Assembly (NCBI GenBank): GCA_040905265.1
Contig: JBBDRW010000187.1
Location: 1 to 64,000 of the forward strand
Length of the DNA stretch: 64,000 nucleotides
Direction of reading: 5' to 3'
Origin: JBBDRW01 sp040905265
Lineage (GTDB): Bacteria > Bacteroidota > Rhodothermia > Balneolales > Balneolaceae
Numbering within the stretch: the first letter of the stretch is position 1; each line of letters begins with the position of its first letter. The notes under the pieces were generated by a model that made no database searches, was not told where the DNA came from, and saw only the letters and a list, made by a program, of their open reading frames with translations. The position numbers and the translations under genes are program-made. Positions 49,940 through 59,890 of the stretch are shown here, piece after piece.

Positions 49940-51685
49940 TTAGGATGTTACTTTTTCATTACTCAACTCCAGCTGAATGCCCATCTCCGCATCCATTCGC
50001 TCATAGCTGATATTCTTCAGTTGGGATCTCAGGGCAGAGAGTTCTGCAAAGATTTCCCTTCCGCCTCCTTCATAGGCGATTTCGAGCCCCAGGTACTCAC
50101 CAAGGTTTGACATCACATCCCACAGAGGCAGACAATCTACTTTGTTATCCTCGGTAACCCAGTTGTCAAAACTGGTACCATACCGGTCCAGGCGGCCTTC
50201 TGTCATCTCCAGATTGAGCCGCCGGTTCGTATACTTGGTCTCTTTCGCAGGAAATGTTCGCTGGATTCGGCCGTCCACATTCACATAGCTTGCCGCGTGT
50301 TCTGCCGCAGAGGTGATCGGTATTACCAGGTTGGACGCTTTTGTGGTATTGCTCTCGTTGGTTGCAAACGTCACAACAAATTTTCCTTTCAGATCTTCCG
50401 CAGAAAGTACACCTCTGTCCAGAAGGGCATCGTTGAGTATTACAACCATCCTGATTTCAGGGTCAGATACAAGGGCTTTCAGCTTCTTGTTGCTTTTTTC
50501 TTCTGCACCTGCGAGCCTGGCGCCGTTTGTGTTTGGAGCCAGGTCATCTGTGATAAGGAATCCGTCACCCTTTCCTTTCTCAATATGTGGGGTAAAGACC
50601 GGGGAAGAGGGAATCCCGAGGAGATTGGCAAATTTTTGCAGCAGGTAGTTCTCTTCAACAGATGCGTGAGGGCTTCCAATTAAAAGGATCTCATCAGAAT
50701 TGAACGACTCTGCCTGTTCGGCAAAAGTCATGAATGCATTTTTCCAGGAGGTTTTTACCTGCTCTTTTTTGTCGAGGAGTAGAGTTGGCCGGGAGACACG
50801 GTTTTCATTAAAAATCTTGTAGGCTTCCCGCCCTTCATCCGGCATCCAGTAGTCATTTACAGAAGGGTTCTGTCGCGGTGTAATGCGGAGTATCAGGTTA
50901 TCTCTTGTCCAGAGATCGATATTGCACCCTTTCCCATTAGTGATATCAATTCCAGGTGTCTGGTTCATCTCCCAGACACGTGCGCGAAAGCGGAAATCTG
51001 CAGAGGTCAGAGCTCCAACCGGACAGATATCAACGGTATTCAGAGAGTAGGGGTCATTAAACGTTTCGCCCGGAATGGTTGTCGGATAGTTTTTGTCTCC
51101 CCGTTTGGTAATGGTTAACTGATGGGTTTCACTAATCTCATCCGTGAACCGGACACATCGGGTGCAGTTGATACAGCGTTCAGCATCAAGGATCACTCTC
51201 GGGCCAAGCTGAACTCTTTTCGGTTTGTGCACCTTGTTAACCTCAAAACGGCTCCCTTCAGGGCCGAACTTATAGGTCTGGATCTGAAGCGGACACTCAC
51301 CGGCCTGGTCACAGATCGGGCAATCCAGAGGGTGGTTAATCAGGATAAATTCGAGGTTATCTTTTTGGGCACGTTCAACCAGTTCGTCTGTCTCCTGGGT
51401 CAGTACAACCATTCCGTCTGAGACGTCTGTACTGCAGGAGGTTTGAAGCTTTGGAAACCAGCGGATGACCCGTTCACCGTTGTCGTCCAGTTCATATTCA
51501 CCGGTTTCACGATCCTGTACAGGCTGACCGACTTTGACCATACACTGTCTGCAGTTGGCAGGAATCGACATCGAGGGGTGATAGCAGAAGTAGGGGATAT
51601 CCAGACCGTTGTCCATCATGAACTGGAGCAGCTTGGGCCTTCCCTCAAACTCGTATCGTTTGTCGTCAATAAAAACTTCAGGCAT
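49940..51685 (-). CDS. nuoG: NADH-quinone oxidoreductase subunit G, short form
   Basis: Iron-sulfur subunit of complex I, 581 residues. The N-terminal 2Fe-2S ferredoxin domain carries CYHPSMSIPANCRQC. The His-Cys3 4Fe-4S site is near HPLDCPICDQAGECPLQ, and a further 4Fe-4S site is CINCTRC. The C-terminal molybdopterin-oxidoreductase-like domain is much shorter than in E. coli NuoG (about 910 residues), as in many non-proteobacterial enzymes. ATG at 51685 opens the frame directly on the ferredoxin domain. The 118-bp gap after nuoF is the largest inside the operon. Confidence 0.95.
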   Translation of the reverse strand: MPEVFIDDKRYEFEGRPKLLQFMMDNGLDIPYFCYHPSMSIPANCRQCMVKVGQPVQDRETGEYELDDNGERVIRWFPKLQTSCSTDVSDGMVVLTQETDELVERAQKDNLEFILINHPLDCPICDQAGECPLQIQTYKFGPEGSRFEVNKVHKPKRVQLGPRVILDAERCINCTRCVRFTDEISETHQLTITKRGDKNYPTTIPGETFNDPYSLNTVDICPVGALTSADFRFRARVWEMNQTPGIDITNGKGCNIDLWTRDNLILRITPRQNPSVNDYWMPDEGREAYKIFNENRVSRPTLLLDKKEQVKTSWKNAFMTFAEQAESFNSDEILLIGSPHASVEENYLLQKFANLLGIPSSPVFTPHIEKGKGDGFLITDDLAPNTNGARLAGAEEKSNKKLKALVSDPEIRMVVILNDALLDRGVLSAEDLKGKFVVTFATNESNTTKASNLVIPITSAAEHAASYVNVDGRIQRTFPAKETKYTNRRLNLEMTEGRLDRYGTSFDNWVTEDNKVDCLPLWDVMSNLGEYLGLEIAYEGGGREIFAELSALRSQLKNISYERMDAEMGIQLELSNEKVTS

Positions 51686-51803
51686 CGGTCTACAATCGGT
51701 TAACAGTTGATGTTATGGCTGTGGGCTGTGAAAAGTCAATAGGCAAAAGTAAAAGATGACAGCGGTTCAGTGTTGACTCAGTTATGATATAGGTCTCATG
51801 CAA

Positions 51804-53090
51804 TTATGCTACCGCGTGGGTTCGTTTCTTGCATCGTGCTTCAAACTCATCCCGAAACCGGTTGATGGTGTGCCGGACCGGCCAGGCTGCTGCGTCTGCC
51901 AGGGCGCAAATGGTTCTCCCCTCCATCTGGGTCGTCAGATCCAGCAGCAGATCGAGATCTTTGACTTCCCCCTCACCGTTTTTGATCCTCAAAAGTATTT
52001 TCTCCAGCCATCCGGTTCCTTCCCGGCAGGGGGTGCATTGGCCACACGATTCGTGGTGATAAAAGTGAGCGATTCTCCACAGGAGATCGATCATATCGGT
52101 ATCTTCATCCAAAACGACCATCCCGGCGGTACCCAGCATGGAGCCTGCATCCCGGAGCGAGTCACTGTCCATGGTTACATTCTCGAGCTGATCGGCCCGA
52201 AGGATTGGGGTGGAGGAGCCACCCGGGATAATCGCTTTGAGTTTTTTCCCATTTCGGATTCCGCCTGCCACCTCTTCAATAAGTTCCAGTGCAGGTACAC
52301 CGGACGGATACTCATAGACACCCGGCCGGTTCACATGCCCGGAGATACCGTAGAGAACCGGGCCAGGATGGTTTTTGGCTCCAATTCCGCTGAACCAGTC
52401 AGCTCCACGGCGAATCACGTTGGGCACATGAGAGAGTGTCTCAATATTATTGATTGTCGTCGGCCGCCCCCAGAGCCCCTTCTGTGCCGGGAAGGGTGGC
52501 TTCACCCGTGGATATCCCCGTTTACCTTCGAGGGATTCAAGCATGGAAGTCTCCTCTCCGCAGATATAGGCACCGGCTCCGGAGTGGCTGTAGAATTCGA
52601 CACTGAAATCACTGCCCAGTATATTCTTGCCGATGTAGCCCGCTTTTCTTGCGTCTTCGAGAGCGTTGTCCACTATCCGGATCCAGTCAGTATATTCACC
52701 GCGTATATAGACATAGATGGTGGAACACTGCATCGCATAGGCGGCGATCAGCGCTCCCTCTATGAAGATATGAGGGTTCTTCTCAAAGATCATCCGGTCC
52801 TTGAAGGTTCCCGGTTCAGACTCGTCTCCGTTACAGGCGAGATAGCGTGGCCCTCCGTCGGGCGCCGGCATGAAGGACCATTTGAGCCCGGCATTAAAGC
52901 CGGCTCCGCCCCGCCCGCGGATATTGGCGGCTTTCACTTCATCAATTACGGCCTTTGGCGACCATTTTTCCTCTTTTACAACTTTTTCAAACGCTTCATA
53001 GCCGCCATGTTTCCGGTAGACTTCAATGTCATGAAGGTTTGGAATGTTGGGAAGCAGTACGGGTTCGAATGATCTCCAGTCTGATGACAT
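51804..53090 (-). CDS. nuoF: NADH-quinone oxidoreductase subunit F
   Basis: NADH- and FMN-binding subunit of complex I, 428 residues. The FMN/NADH glycine-rich motif RGRGGAGFNAGLKWSFMP, CNGDESEPGTFKDR, GAGAYICGEETSMLESLEG and the 4Fe-4S motif CGQCTPCREG are intact. It begins 8 bp after nuoE. A long open frame on the opposite strand over this gene is a codon-use shadow. Confidence 0.97.
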   Translation of the reverse strand: MSSDWRSFEPVLLPNIPNLHDIEVYRKHGGYEAFEKVVKEEKWSPKAVIDEVKAANIRGRGGAGFNAGLKWSFMPAPDGGPRYLACNGDESEPGTFKDRMIFEKNPHIFIEGALIAAYAMQCSTIYVYIRGEYTDWIRIVDNALEDARKAGYIGKNILGSDFSVEFYSHSGAGAYICGEETSMLESLEGKRGYPRVKPPFPAQKGLWGRPTTINNIETLSHVPNVIRRGADWFSGIGAKNHPGPVLYGISGHVNRPGVYEYPSGVPALELIEEVAGGIRNGKKLKAIIPGGSSTPILRADQLENVTMDSDSLRDAGSMLGTAGMVVLDEDTDMIDLLWRIAHFYHHESCGQCTPCREGTGWLEKILLRIKNGEGEVKDLDLLLDLTTQMEGRTICALADAAAWPVRHTINRFRDEFEARCKKRTHAVA

Positions 53091-53098
53091 ATCGATTC

Positions 53099-53635
53099 CT
53101 ATTTCTCTTCTGTTTGATGCTGCGGCATTTCCATTGCTTCGAAATCAGGCAATTTGCCATTCCGGAGTTTGCCAATGACTTCGTCTGTTTTCTCTTTCGT
53201 CAGATGATTTACATAGACACCGTTGGTAATCTGCATCATCGGTGCATACCCACAGGCACCCAGGCACTCCACCTGCTGTATAGAGAAGAGGCCGTCTTCG
53301 GTCGTTTCTCCGGCTTTGATGCCGAGCGTCTGCTCCAGATGGTGAAGGATCTCATACCCGCCACAAACCTGACAACTCAGGCAGGTGCAGACATCCAGTA
53401 CAAATTTCCCTTTCTTCTCCTTATAGTACTGAGTGTAAAATTCAGCTACTCCGTGTACATGGGATTCCGGCAACCCAAGGGTCTTCGCTACCAGTTTTTG
53501 CACGTCGGGGTCGACATGCCCGAACTTTTTCTGAGCAATCCAGAGTACCGGAAGGGTTGCCGGTTTTACTTCCGGGAACCGGGATTTGATCGTTTCAATC
53601 TCGTTTAGCTCTTCTTTAGTAAATTGGTATTCCAT
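53099..53635 (-). CDS. nuoE: NADH-quinone oxidoreductase subunit E
   Basis: Thioredoxin-like 2Fe-2S subunit of complex I, 178 residues. The cluster ligands lie in CTCLSC and CLGACGYAP. PVLWIAQKKFGHVDPDVQKLVA and GVAEFYTQYY are the family N-terminal helices. The C-terminus is slightly extended and charged. Spacing to nuoD (5 bp) and nuoF (8 bp) shows a tight operon. Confidence 0.96.
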   Translation of the reverse strand: MEYQFTKEELNEIETIKSRFPEVKPATLPVLWIAQKKFGHVDPDVQKLVAKTLGLPESHVHGVAEFYTQYYKEKKGKFVLDVCTCLSCQVCGGYEILHHLEQTLGIKAGETTEDGLFSIQQVECLGACGYAPMMQITNGVYVNHLTKEKTDEVIGKLRNGKLPDFEAMEMPQHQTEEK

Positions 53636-53640
53636 AGTCG

Positions 53641-54933
53641 TTATTTGTCTGCTTCTCCCATTACAGGGTCAATGCCCCCGATGATCACCACTGTGTCCGC
53701 AACCATCTCCCCGTCCAGAATGTTCTCCAGAACCTGCAGGTTTGTGAAGGAGGGGGAGTTGATCTTAAGCCTCCAGGGGTGGCCGGTGCCGTCACTCTGA
53801 ATAAAATACCCGAGCTCTCCTTTGGGTGCTTCCACCGCGTGGTAAACTTCTGCCCCTTCTGGCGGGCAGATTCCGGTATCGGTCATCATAAAGTCATGAA
53901 TCATTCCCTCCATCGAGTAATAGACTTCATCTTTGGAAGGGTAGGCTTGCTTGGCATTATCAGTCCTGACCGGGCCTTTCGGCATCTTATCCAGGCACTG
54001 GCGGACGATCCGTATACTCTCGTGCATCTCTTCCATTCGTACGTAGTAACGAGCCAGATTATCTCCTTCCAGCCGGGTCGGTACGTCGAATTCAACGTCA
54101 TCATACCGGGCATAGGGCTGAAATTTACGGATGTCAAAGGCATAGCCGGAAGCGCGCAGGACAGGGCCTGTGGCACCGATCTGAAGCGCATCTTCTGTGC
54201 GGAGAACCCCGATATTCTCATTCCGGTCAAAAAAGATCCGGTTTCTGTCGAGAAGCTTGTGATAGTTATTCAGTTCGTCCGGGAACGACTCGATGAACTC
54301 TTTGATAATGGCAACGGCATCGGGGGTCATATCATTGGCAACCCCGCCGATTCGTGCATGGGAGACTGTGAACCGGTGGCCGGTCAGCTGATCCATGATG
54401 TCATAGATCTTTTCCCGTTCCCGAAATGTCCAGATAAAGAATGAGATTGCCCCGGCATCCATCACCATGGTTCCGAGCCAGAGGAGGTGTGAAGAGATAC
54501 GTGCCAGCTCACAACCGATCATCCGGATGTAGTGTGCACGTTCCGGTACCTCAACGGACGCAATTTTCTCTACGGCTGTGCAGAGGGCGACGTTATTACT
54601 ATAGGGGGAGAGGTAGTCCATCCGGTCAGTGTAGGGCATGAACTCCTGGTAGGTCTTGTTCTCCGCTATTTTTTCGACCCCTCTGTGCAGATATCCGATG
54701 TCGAGTTTGACCTTCTCGATCGTCTCGCCCCGTAACTGGAGGACAAGCCGCAACACGCCGTGTGTGGCCGGGTGTTGCGGCCCCATATTCAGGATCATCT
54801 TCGCGTCCAGGGGGTCACCGTCATCGAGTGCTTCAACGGTTGTATGTTTGTCCTCCAGGCTTTGATAGAGTTTCTTCTGATGCTCTTTGAAGAACGTTGG
54901 ATCTACCCTGGATGTGATGTCAGTTAATTTCAT
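53641..54933 (-). CDS. nuoD: NADH-quinone oxidoreductase subunit D
   Basis: Peripheral-arm subunit of complex I descended from the hydrogenase large subunit, 430 residues. NMGPQHPATHGVLRLVLQL is the family start, with GYLHRGVEKIAE, MDYLSPYSNN, and ARIGGVANDMTPDA. It ends GGIDPVMGEADK, close to the usual IDPVMGEVDR. It is separate from nuoC, unlike the fused nuoCD of E. coli. Together with nuoB it forms the quinone-reduction site. Confidence 0.97.
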   Translation of the reverse strand: MKLTDITSRVDPTFFKEHQKKLYQSLEDKHTTVEALDDGDPLDAKMILNMGPQHPATHGVLRLVLQLRGETIEKVKLDIGYLHRGVEKIAENKTYQEFMPYTDRMDYLSPYSNNVALCTAVEKIASVEVPERAHYIRMIGCELARISSHLLWLGTMVMDAGAISFFIWTFREREKIYDIMDQLTGHRFTVSHARIGGVANDMTPDAVAIIKEFIESFPDELNNYHKLLDRNRIFFDRNENIGVLRTEDALQIGATGPVLRASGYAFDIRKFQPYARYDDVEFDVPTRLEGDNLARYYVRMEEMHESIRIVRQCLDKMPKGPVRTDNAKQAYPSKDEVYYSMEGMIHDFMMTDTGICPPEGAEVYHAVEAPKGELGYFIQSDGTGHPWRLKINSPSFTNLQVLENILDGEMVADTVVIIGGIDPVMGEADK

Positions 54934-54944
54934 GGGAATTGCGC

Positions 54945-55457
54945 TTAATCCGAATCAGGGGTTGTACTTGGCATTTCAATCGAGCCGGGGATACCCAGAA
55001 GGGGAAACTCCTTTCGGAGAGGGAAGTAGTTGTAATCTTCGGGCATATAGATGCGCCGGAAATCGGGGTGGTTCCGGAACCGTATTCCGAACATATCGTA
55101 TACTTCACGCTCAAACCAGTTGGCGGCTTTCCAGATTCCGGAAACGGAGTCAATTTCCGGATCTTCTTCACCAAGCCACACTTTCAAAAAGAGCCGTTGA
55201 CGATCCCGGAAGGAGAGGAGGTTGTAGATCACTTCAAACCGGTCGGTGGAGGTGTACCTGTCAGTACCAAAGAGATCTGCCAGATAGATGAACCGGTGCT
55301 CATCGTGAAGAAACCGGCAGACATCCAAAAGGGATGCCGGTTTGATTCTGACGAACGTTGACCCCGTTGATTCATAGATATCCAGTACCGGGTCGGAAAA
55401 TGAATCTGACAGGCTCTCTAGCACTTGTTGTAACGCTGGGGTTCGATCTGGTTCCAT
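54945..55457 (-). CDS. nuoC: NADH-quinone oxidoreductase subunit C
   Basis: 30-kDa-type subunit of complex I, 170 residues. The diagnostic region is KAANWFEREVYDMFGIRF, then NHPDFRRIYMPEDY and the final LRKEFPLLG. Its stop lies 11 bp before nuoD. The first residues are polar and variable, so the start is the first ATG in frame. Confidence 0.95.
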   Translation of the reverse strand: MEPDRTPALQQVLESLSDSFSDPVLDIYESTGSTFVRIKPASLLDVCRFLHDEHRFIYLADLFGTDRYTSTDRFEVIYNLLSFRDRQRLFLKVWLGEEDPEIDSVSGIWKAANWFEREVYDMFGIRFRNHPDFRRIYMPEDYNYFPLRKEFPLLGIPGSIEMPSTTPDSD

Positions 55458-55520
55458 CCGGATTCGTTCAGTTGATTGGTTTAGAGATATTCAATGAGAT
55501 TGATTTTCTTGATGCACGGT

Positions 55521-56003
55521 TTATTGGTCCAGCATCACGGTGTGTTCAGTACGAATCTTGTCCTGGATTTTCATCAGGGCATGAAGAAGTGCGTCAGGCC
55601 GCGGCGGACATCCGGAAATATAGGCATCTACAGGCAGGAAATTGTCGACCCCCTGTACGACTCCGTAACAACGGTGCATGCCACCGGTAGAGGCACAGGC
55701 TCCCATAGCGATGCACCATTTTGGGTCCGGCATCTGATCCCAGATTCTGCGTATGGCGTGGGACATCTTGTAGTTACACCATCCGGCTACGATCATGACG
55801 TCACTTTGGCGGGGTGAAAATCTCATCACCTCGGAACCGAAGCGGGAGGCATCATACCTGGGCCCTGCAAATGCCATCATCTCAATAGCGCAACAGGCCA
55901 GCCCCATTGGCATCGGCCAGGCTGCATTGGAGCGTGCCCAGTTTACCAGTGAGTCAATACGAGTTGTCAGATATCCTTCACCTAGTGCGCTTTCCAGTCC
56001 CAT
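55521..56003 (-). CDS. nuoB: NADH-quinone oxidoreductase subunit B
   Basis: Subunit carrying the terminal 4Fe-4S cluster N2 of complex I, 160 residues. The tandem Cys pair is in GLACCAIEMMAF; further ligands are in MGACASTGGMH and ISGCPPRPDALLHAL. The protein is short at the N-terminus but complete for the cluster fold. It starts 109 bp after nuoA and 63 bp separate it from nuoC. Confidence 0.97.
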   Translation of the reverse strand: MGLESALGEGYLTTRIDSLVNWARSNAAWPMPMGLACCAIEMMAFAGPRYDASRFGSEVMRFSPRQSDVMIVAGWCNYKMSHAIRRIWDQMPDPKWCIAMGACASTGGMHRCYGVVQGVDNFLPVDAYISGCPPRPDALLHALMKIQDKIRTEHTVMLDQ

Positions 56004-56112
56004 AAAGTTCGTTCTTTCAATGTTAGATCGGGCAAATCCCGGTTATAATTGCTGATTCCAGCCACACGGCGTTTATACCCTGGATGGTGTTTCTTGACGG
56101 GTGTTCGTATAT

Positions 56113-56505
56113 CTATGCCGGTTGAGAGCGTTGTGTTAATGCCGGTTTCACTTCAATATCCACAGTGCCCTTTTTCAATGTATACGCGAGTCCAACAAAC
56201 AGAATGATGATGAATACCACCATGGCCACAAAAGCTCCAAAATCCAGTTCCATAAATCGAACAGCCCACGGGTAGATAAATACAACTTCCAGGTCAAAAA
56301 CAATGAATTCCATGGCCACCAGGTAAAATCCGATAGAGTAGCGTTCGTTTGCCCGGCCTACCGGATCCATGCCGCTTTCATAGGGATTCAGTTTGTTTCT
56401 ATTAGGGCGAAGGGGGCCGAGAGCACTGGAGAGGGTCATTAGCAGGAGGGCCAGGACCAATGCGACACCAATCAGAATGACTATGGGAAAATAGTTTTCA
56501 AGCAT
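56113..56505 (-). CDS. nuoA: NADH-quinone oxidoreductase subunit A
   Basis: Small three-helix membrane subunit of complex I, 130 residues. NPYESGMDPVGRANERYSIGFYLVAMEFIVFDLEVVF is the diagnostic region, with the conserved acidic FDLE. The ATG at 56505 fits the usual start before the first helix. An upstream TTG frame would add 15 residues without support. It is the first gene of the nuo operon, with 242 bp before the PBP1A stop. No clear promoter could be fixed. Confidence 0.95.
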   Translation of the reverse strand: MLENYFPIVILIGVALVLALLLMTLSSALGPLRPNRNKLNPYESGMDPVGRANERYSIGFYLVAMEFIVFDLEVVFIYPWAVRFMELDFGAFVAMVVFIIILFVGLAYTLKKGTVDIEVKPALTQRSQPA

Positions 56506-56747
56506 GAATATGTATTCCGTTTGCGTAAAAAAAGGTACTGTACTTCTCAACCGGCAGATACAGAAAACGGGCCTGGTTCGTCAAAACCTTTTGATCCTGA
56601 AAATTACCGCCGTCTAACCGGAATGTCAACGTTTTTACTGTCCGGAATATAGGGTTTCTCCATCTGAAAAGCGGAAGGTGACGGTGGAAAAATCTTATTT
56701 AGATCGGGTATAAAGTAGAATACGGAATAGAGGAGCGATTACACCTG

Positions 56748-59096
56748 TTACCATCCGATTCTTCCACGGTTCGGGTCGCGTGAATCCTGACGTATCTCCG
56801 GTGCGACAGGCATGACAAATCCCGGTGGCGGTTCGAAGGCTTGGTAACTCCAGGGCGCTTCCGGGTCATTTTTCACCCTGTTGATGAAGTCGCCTACGAT
56901 CGGAAGGGCACTTCTCGCGCCTTGTCCGATACTGGACACCAGTCCGACCGGGAACCGAACCCGGCGATCTTCACCTCCAACCCAGGAGCCCATCACCATA
57001 TGGGGGGTCATTGCGATAAACCAGTTGTCGGCACTGTTCTGGGTGGTTCCGGTCTTGCCTGCGATGTCCTGGGTTACATTGTATCCATTTAGAAGACGTA
57101 CACCGGTTCCTCTACCCCAGTCACCTCCGTGGATTACCCCCCGCATCATATCAACCATGATATAGGCGGTCTCGGGACTGATCACCTCCTGCCGCATTTC
57201 GGGGTGGTATTCGACCAGAATGTTTCCCTCCTTGTCTTCTATCCGTGTGATGGCGATTGGCTCGATGTGAACACCATGATTGGCAAAGGTTGTGTAGGCA
57301 CTCACCATTTCCAGCAGGGAGCTTTGTGCAGTTCCCAGTGCAATGGAGGGGTAGGCAGGTTCATTTTCAAGCCTGATACCCAGATTCTGGGCCATCTCTT
57401 TGATCTTTCTGGCGGCCGGTTCCAGATCCCGCGTCTGGTTTGTTCCGGGATTGCCGGCGATTTCAGGAAGAAGTCGAACCGTGACATTGTTCAAACTGCG
57501 TGCAAGTCCCTGCCGGAGTGGCACCATCTCGGGTCCGTCCGGTATAGAGGGGTCCTGTGGTGCCCAGGTGCGGCCGCTCGGCTCGATAAAGCTGATCGGG
57601 TACTTTGAAAATGTGTGCCACGGCATATAGCCGTTATCCACTGCTACAGCATATACAAACGGCTTGAAGGTTGAGCCGGTCTGCCGTCTCGACTGGTACA
57701 CGTGGTCATACTGCCGGGATCCGTAGTTGGAACCGCCAATCCACGCCAGGATGTTTCCGTTGTTTGGGTCGATGGCGACGAATCCGGCCTCCAGGCGGGT
57801 TCTGGCCCGTTTCAGGGAGTCAATATACGCTTCGTCCGCATAGAGGGAGTCGAAGACTACCGACTCCTGGTTTGTATTGTATTTTGCAAACCCGTTTTTA
57901 TAGCGGTCCGATTCCCGGATAAACTCGGGCAGATAGCTCGGATACTCCTCCCAGAGTTTATCCATGTATTCACCCCTGGGGGAGGTCCATTCACCTTCAA
58001 AAATTGGCTGCAGAGAGTCAATTTTCGAAGTCAATGCCATCTGTGCGTGGCGCTGCAGCCTTGAGTCGATCGTGGTATGGACGGTCAGCCCGTCGGCATA
58101 GAGGTCATACCCGTTCTCTTCGGTCCACTGTAACACTCTCTGCCGTATGTATTCGCCGAAATAGCGACTCTCTCGCCCGGATCTGGAGGGTGGTTGATAG
58201 TTAAGAGTGATCTCTTCCGAAACCAGGTTCCGGTAAATCTCATCCGGAATGAATCCATGCCGGTTCATCTGGTAAAGAACAGTATTTCTCCGGGCCTGCG
58301 ACCGTTCAGGAAAAATTCTGGGGTTGTACATGTAGACCCCTTTCAATGTACCAATCAGGGTAGCCGCTTCTGTAATCGTCAGGTCACGGGAGGGTTTACC
58401 ATAATGGGTTATTGCAGCGGATTCAATTCCGAAGGCGCTGTTGCTGAACTCTACCGTATTCAGATAGAGTTCCATGATTTCATGTTTTGTATAGTTGTGC
58501 TCAATCTGAACCGCCGTAATCATCTCCCGGAATTTTCGGGTAATGGAAAACTCACGCCCGATTTGTCGGTACAGGTTTCTTGCAAGCTGCTGGCTGATGG
58601 TGGAGCCCCCTTGCGGATCTCCCCTGAGAATGTGGTAAGGGATGGCAAGCGTTCGGATCATATCCATTCCCCAGTGGTTAAAGAAGCGGTGATCCTCTGT
58701 GGTGATTAGTGCGTTAATCACATTCGGGGAGATCTCATCAATCGTAACGTAACGCCGGTCTTCGATGAAGTATCGGTCCAGAACCACCCCGTCCCGGCTC
58801 ACAACCTCCGATGCTACAGCAGTACGGGGGTTTTCAAGCTCGTCAATGGAGGGAAGGCCGAGAAACAGATAGATAATATAGCCGGTCAAAAAAACGGCAA
58901 GGGTGCCTCCCGCCCCAAGTAGCCCGAGCCGTACGTTGCGGGGGATTCTGTCAAAGAGGGATCGGTTTCCCTCGGGGGGAGAAGAACTCTCCCGGCTCCC
59001 GGCGGAAGCCTGGTTCTGCTCCTCCCGTACTTTTTTGCGGTATTCCGGGTCATTGAAATACCGCTCTTTGTCAAAATCTGAATGTCTGTTCATCAA
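56748..59096 (-). CDS. Bifunctional penicillin-binding protein 1A-type (GT51 and transpeptidase)
   Basis: A 782-residue peptidoglycan synthase. A cytoplasmic tail (1-55) and one membrane helix (about 57-79) precede the GT51 glycosyltransferase domain with catalytic Glu in TTEDHRFFNHWGMD and GGSTISQQLARNLY. The transpeptidase domain has the SxxK motif GSTFKPF, SLN in RSLNNVTV, and KTGTTQ. GNILAWIGGSNYG and the order of the domains are as in PBP1A/PBP1C. Its start overlaps the lpxH-like stop by 4 bp (ATGA), so lipid A and wall synthesis genes are translationally coupled here. Confidence 0.95.
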   Translation of the reverse strand: MMNRHSDFDKERYFNDPEYRKKVREEQNQASAGSRESSSPPEGNRSLFDRIPRNVRLGLLGAGGTLAVFLTGYIIYLFLGLPSIDELENPRTAVASEVVSRDGVVLDRYFIEDRRYVTIDEISPNVINALITTEDHRFFNHWGMDMIRTLAIPYHILRGDPQGGSTISQQLARNLYRQIGREFSITRKFREMITAVQIEHNYTKHEIMELYLNTVEFSNSAFGIESAAITHYGKPSRDLTITEAATLIGTLKGVYMYNPRIFPERSQARRNTVLYQMNRHGFIPDEIYRNLVSEEITLNYQPPSRSGRESRYFGEYIRQRVLQWTEENGYDLYADGLTVHTTIDSRLQRHAQMALTSKIDSLQPIFEGEWTSPRGEYMDKLWEEYPSYLPEFIRESDRYKNGFAKYNTNQESVVFDSLYADEAYIDSLKRARTRLEAGFVAIDPNNGNILAWIGGSNYGSRQYDHVYQSRRQTGSTFKPFVYAVAVDNGYMPWHTFSKYPISFIEPSGRTWAPQDPSIPDGPEMVPLRQGLARSLNNVTVRLLPEIAGNPGTNQTRDLEPAARKIKEMAQNLGIRLENEPAYPSIALGTAQSSLLEMVSAYTTFANHGVHIEPIAITRIEDKEGNILVEYHPEMRQEVISPETAYIMVDMMRGVIHGGDWGRGTGVRLLNGYNVTQDIAGKTGTTQNSADNWFIAMTPHMVMGSWVGGEDRRVRFPVGLVSSIGQGARSALPIVGDFINRVKNDPEAPWSYQAFEPPPGFVMPVAPEIRQDSRDPNRGRIGW

Positions 59097-59875
59097 TGAT
59101 TGGTTCTTGTCAGCTCAGGATGGCGTGTTTTACCAGCCGGCAGGAGCTGTCGGTTTTCACTGTCCCATGTAACGAGTTCAAATACCCCATTCGTATGCAA
59201 TGCAGCTGTTCGATCTTCGGAAAATGTACCTACATTTATATAGGTTCCGAAATCAAATGTTTCCACTCTTGGAACATGATCATGCCCGGATAGTATCAGG
59301 TCGGCTCTGCCCGAAGCGAGAAACTCCTTCGCCCATCGGTTCAGCCTGGATGGATCCGGGTGCGACTTCCAGCGGCTGAATCGGGAAAAATATTTCATCA
59401 GAAACAGCCCGCCCGCCGGTGTTGTCAGGTTCTGAAAGAATGTAACAAACCAGCTGCTTCTTATCAGGCGGTGCAAGAGGGGTCTTTTTAGCCTGAATTC
59501 GGATGAGGCAAGCCCGTCTCCATGCAGCAGGAACACAAGGCTTCCCTCAAGGTTCAGAATCCGGAACTCCGGTTCAACATCGAATCCGGCAGTTGCAAAA
59601 GCTTCACGCGTCCAGTTGTCGTGGTTGCCGGTAATAAAAAGGGTCGCAGGGTTGTCTCTGTGGTACTCCTCAAATCGCTTCAGAATCTGCTTCCCGATTT
59701 CCGGGAAATCGCCGGGATACTCCATCCAGTAATCAAAAAGATCTCCGAGTATATGGATCCGCACGTGGTGCTTTTCACAGTAATCAAGAAGGGAGAAGAG
59801 ATCCGATTTGATCTGCTGGTCGGTCTCTTCGTCATGTGCTCCGTAATGCAGGTCTGAAAGAAAGATATCGGGCAT
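59093..59875 (-). CDS. UDP-2,3-diacylglucosamine hydrolase-like metallophosphoesterase
   Basis: A 260-residue calcineurin-type metallophosphoesterase. The metal-binding motifs are DLH (residues 7-9), GDLFDYW, GNHDNW, HGDG and GHDHVPR. The length and spacing fit LpxH, which cleaves UDP-2,3-diacylglucosamine to lipid X in lipid A synthesis; Bacteroidota-type LpxH members look similar. A general metallophosphoesterase remains possible. It lies between a polyprenyl synthase (15 bp upstream) and PBP1A (4-bp overlap), an envelope operon. Confidence 0.85.
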   Translation of the reverse strand: MPDIFLSDLHYGAHDEETDQQIKSDLFSLLDYCEKHHVRIHILGDLFDYWMEYPGDFPEIGKQILKRFEEYHRDNPATLFITGNHDNWTREAFATAGFDVEPEFRILNLEGSLVFLLHGDGLASSEFRLKRPLLHRLIRSSWFVTFFQNLTTPAGGLFLMKYFSRFSRWKSHPDPSRLNRWAKEFLASGRADLILSGHDHVPRVETFDFGTYINVGTFSEDRTAALHTNGVFELVTWDSENRQLLPAGKTRHPELTRTNH

Positions 59876-59890
59876 AACAGTGTGTTCTCA

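Noticed and set aside
51798..53072. Long open frame of 424 codons on the plus strand opposite nuoF
   Set aside because: It lies wholly antisense to a clear nuoF with all catalytic motifs, and its own translation has no recognisable domain; it is a codon-bias shadow.
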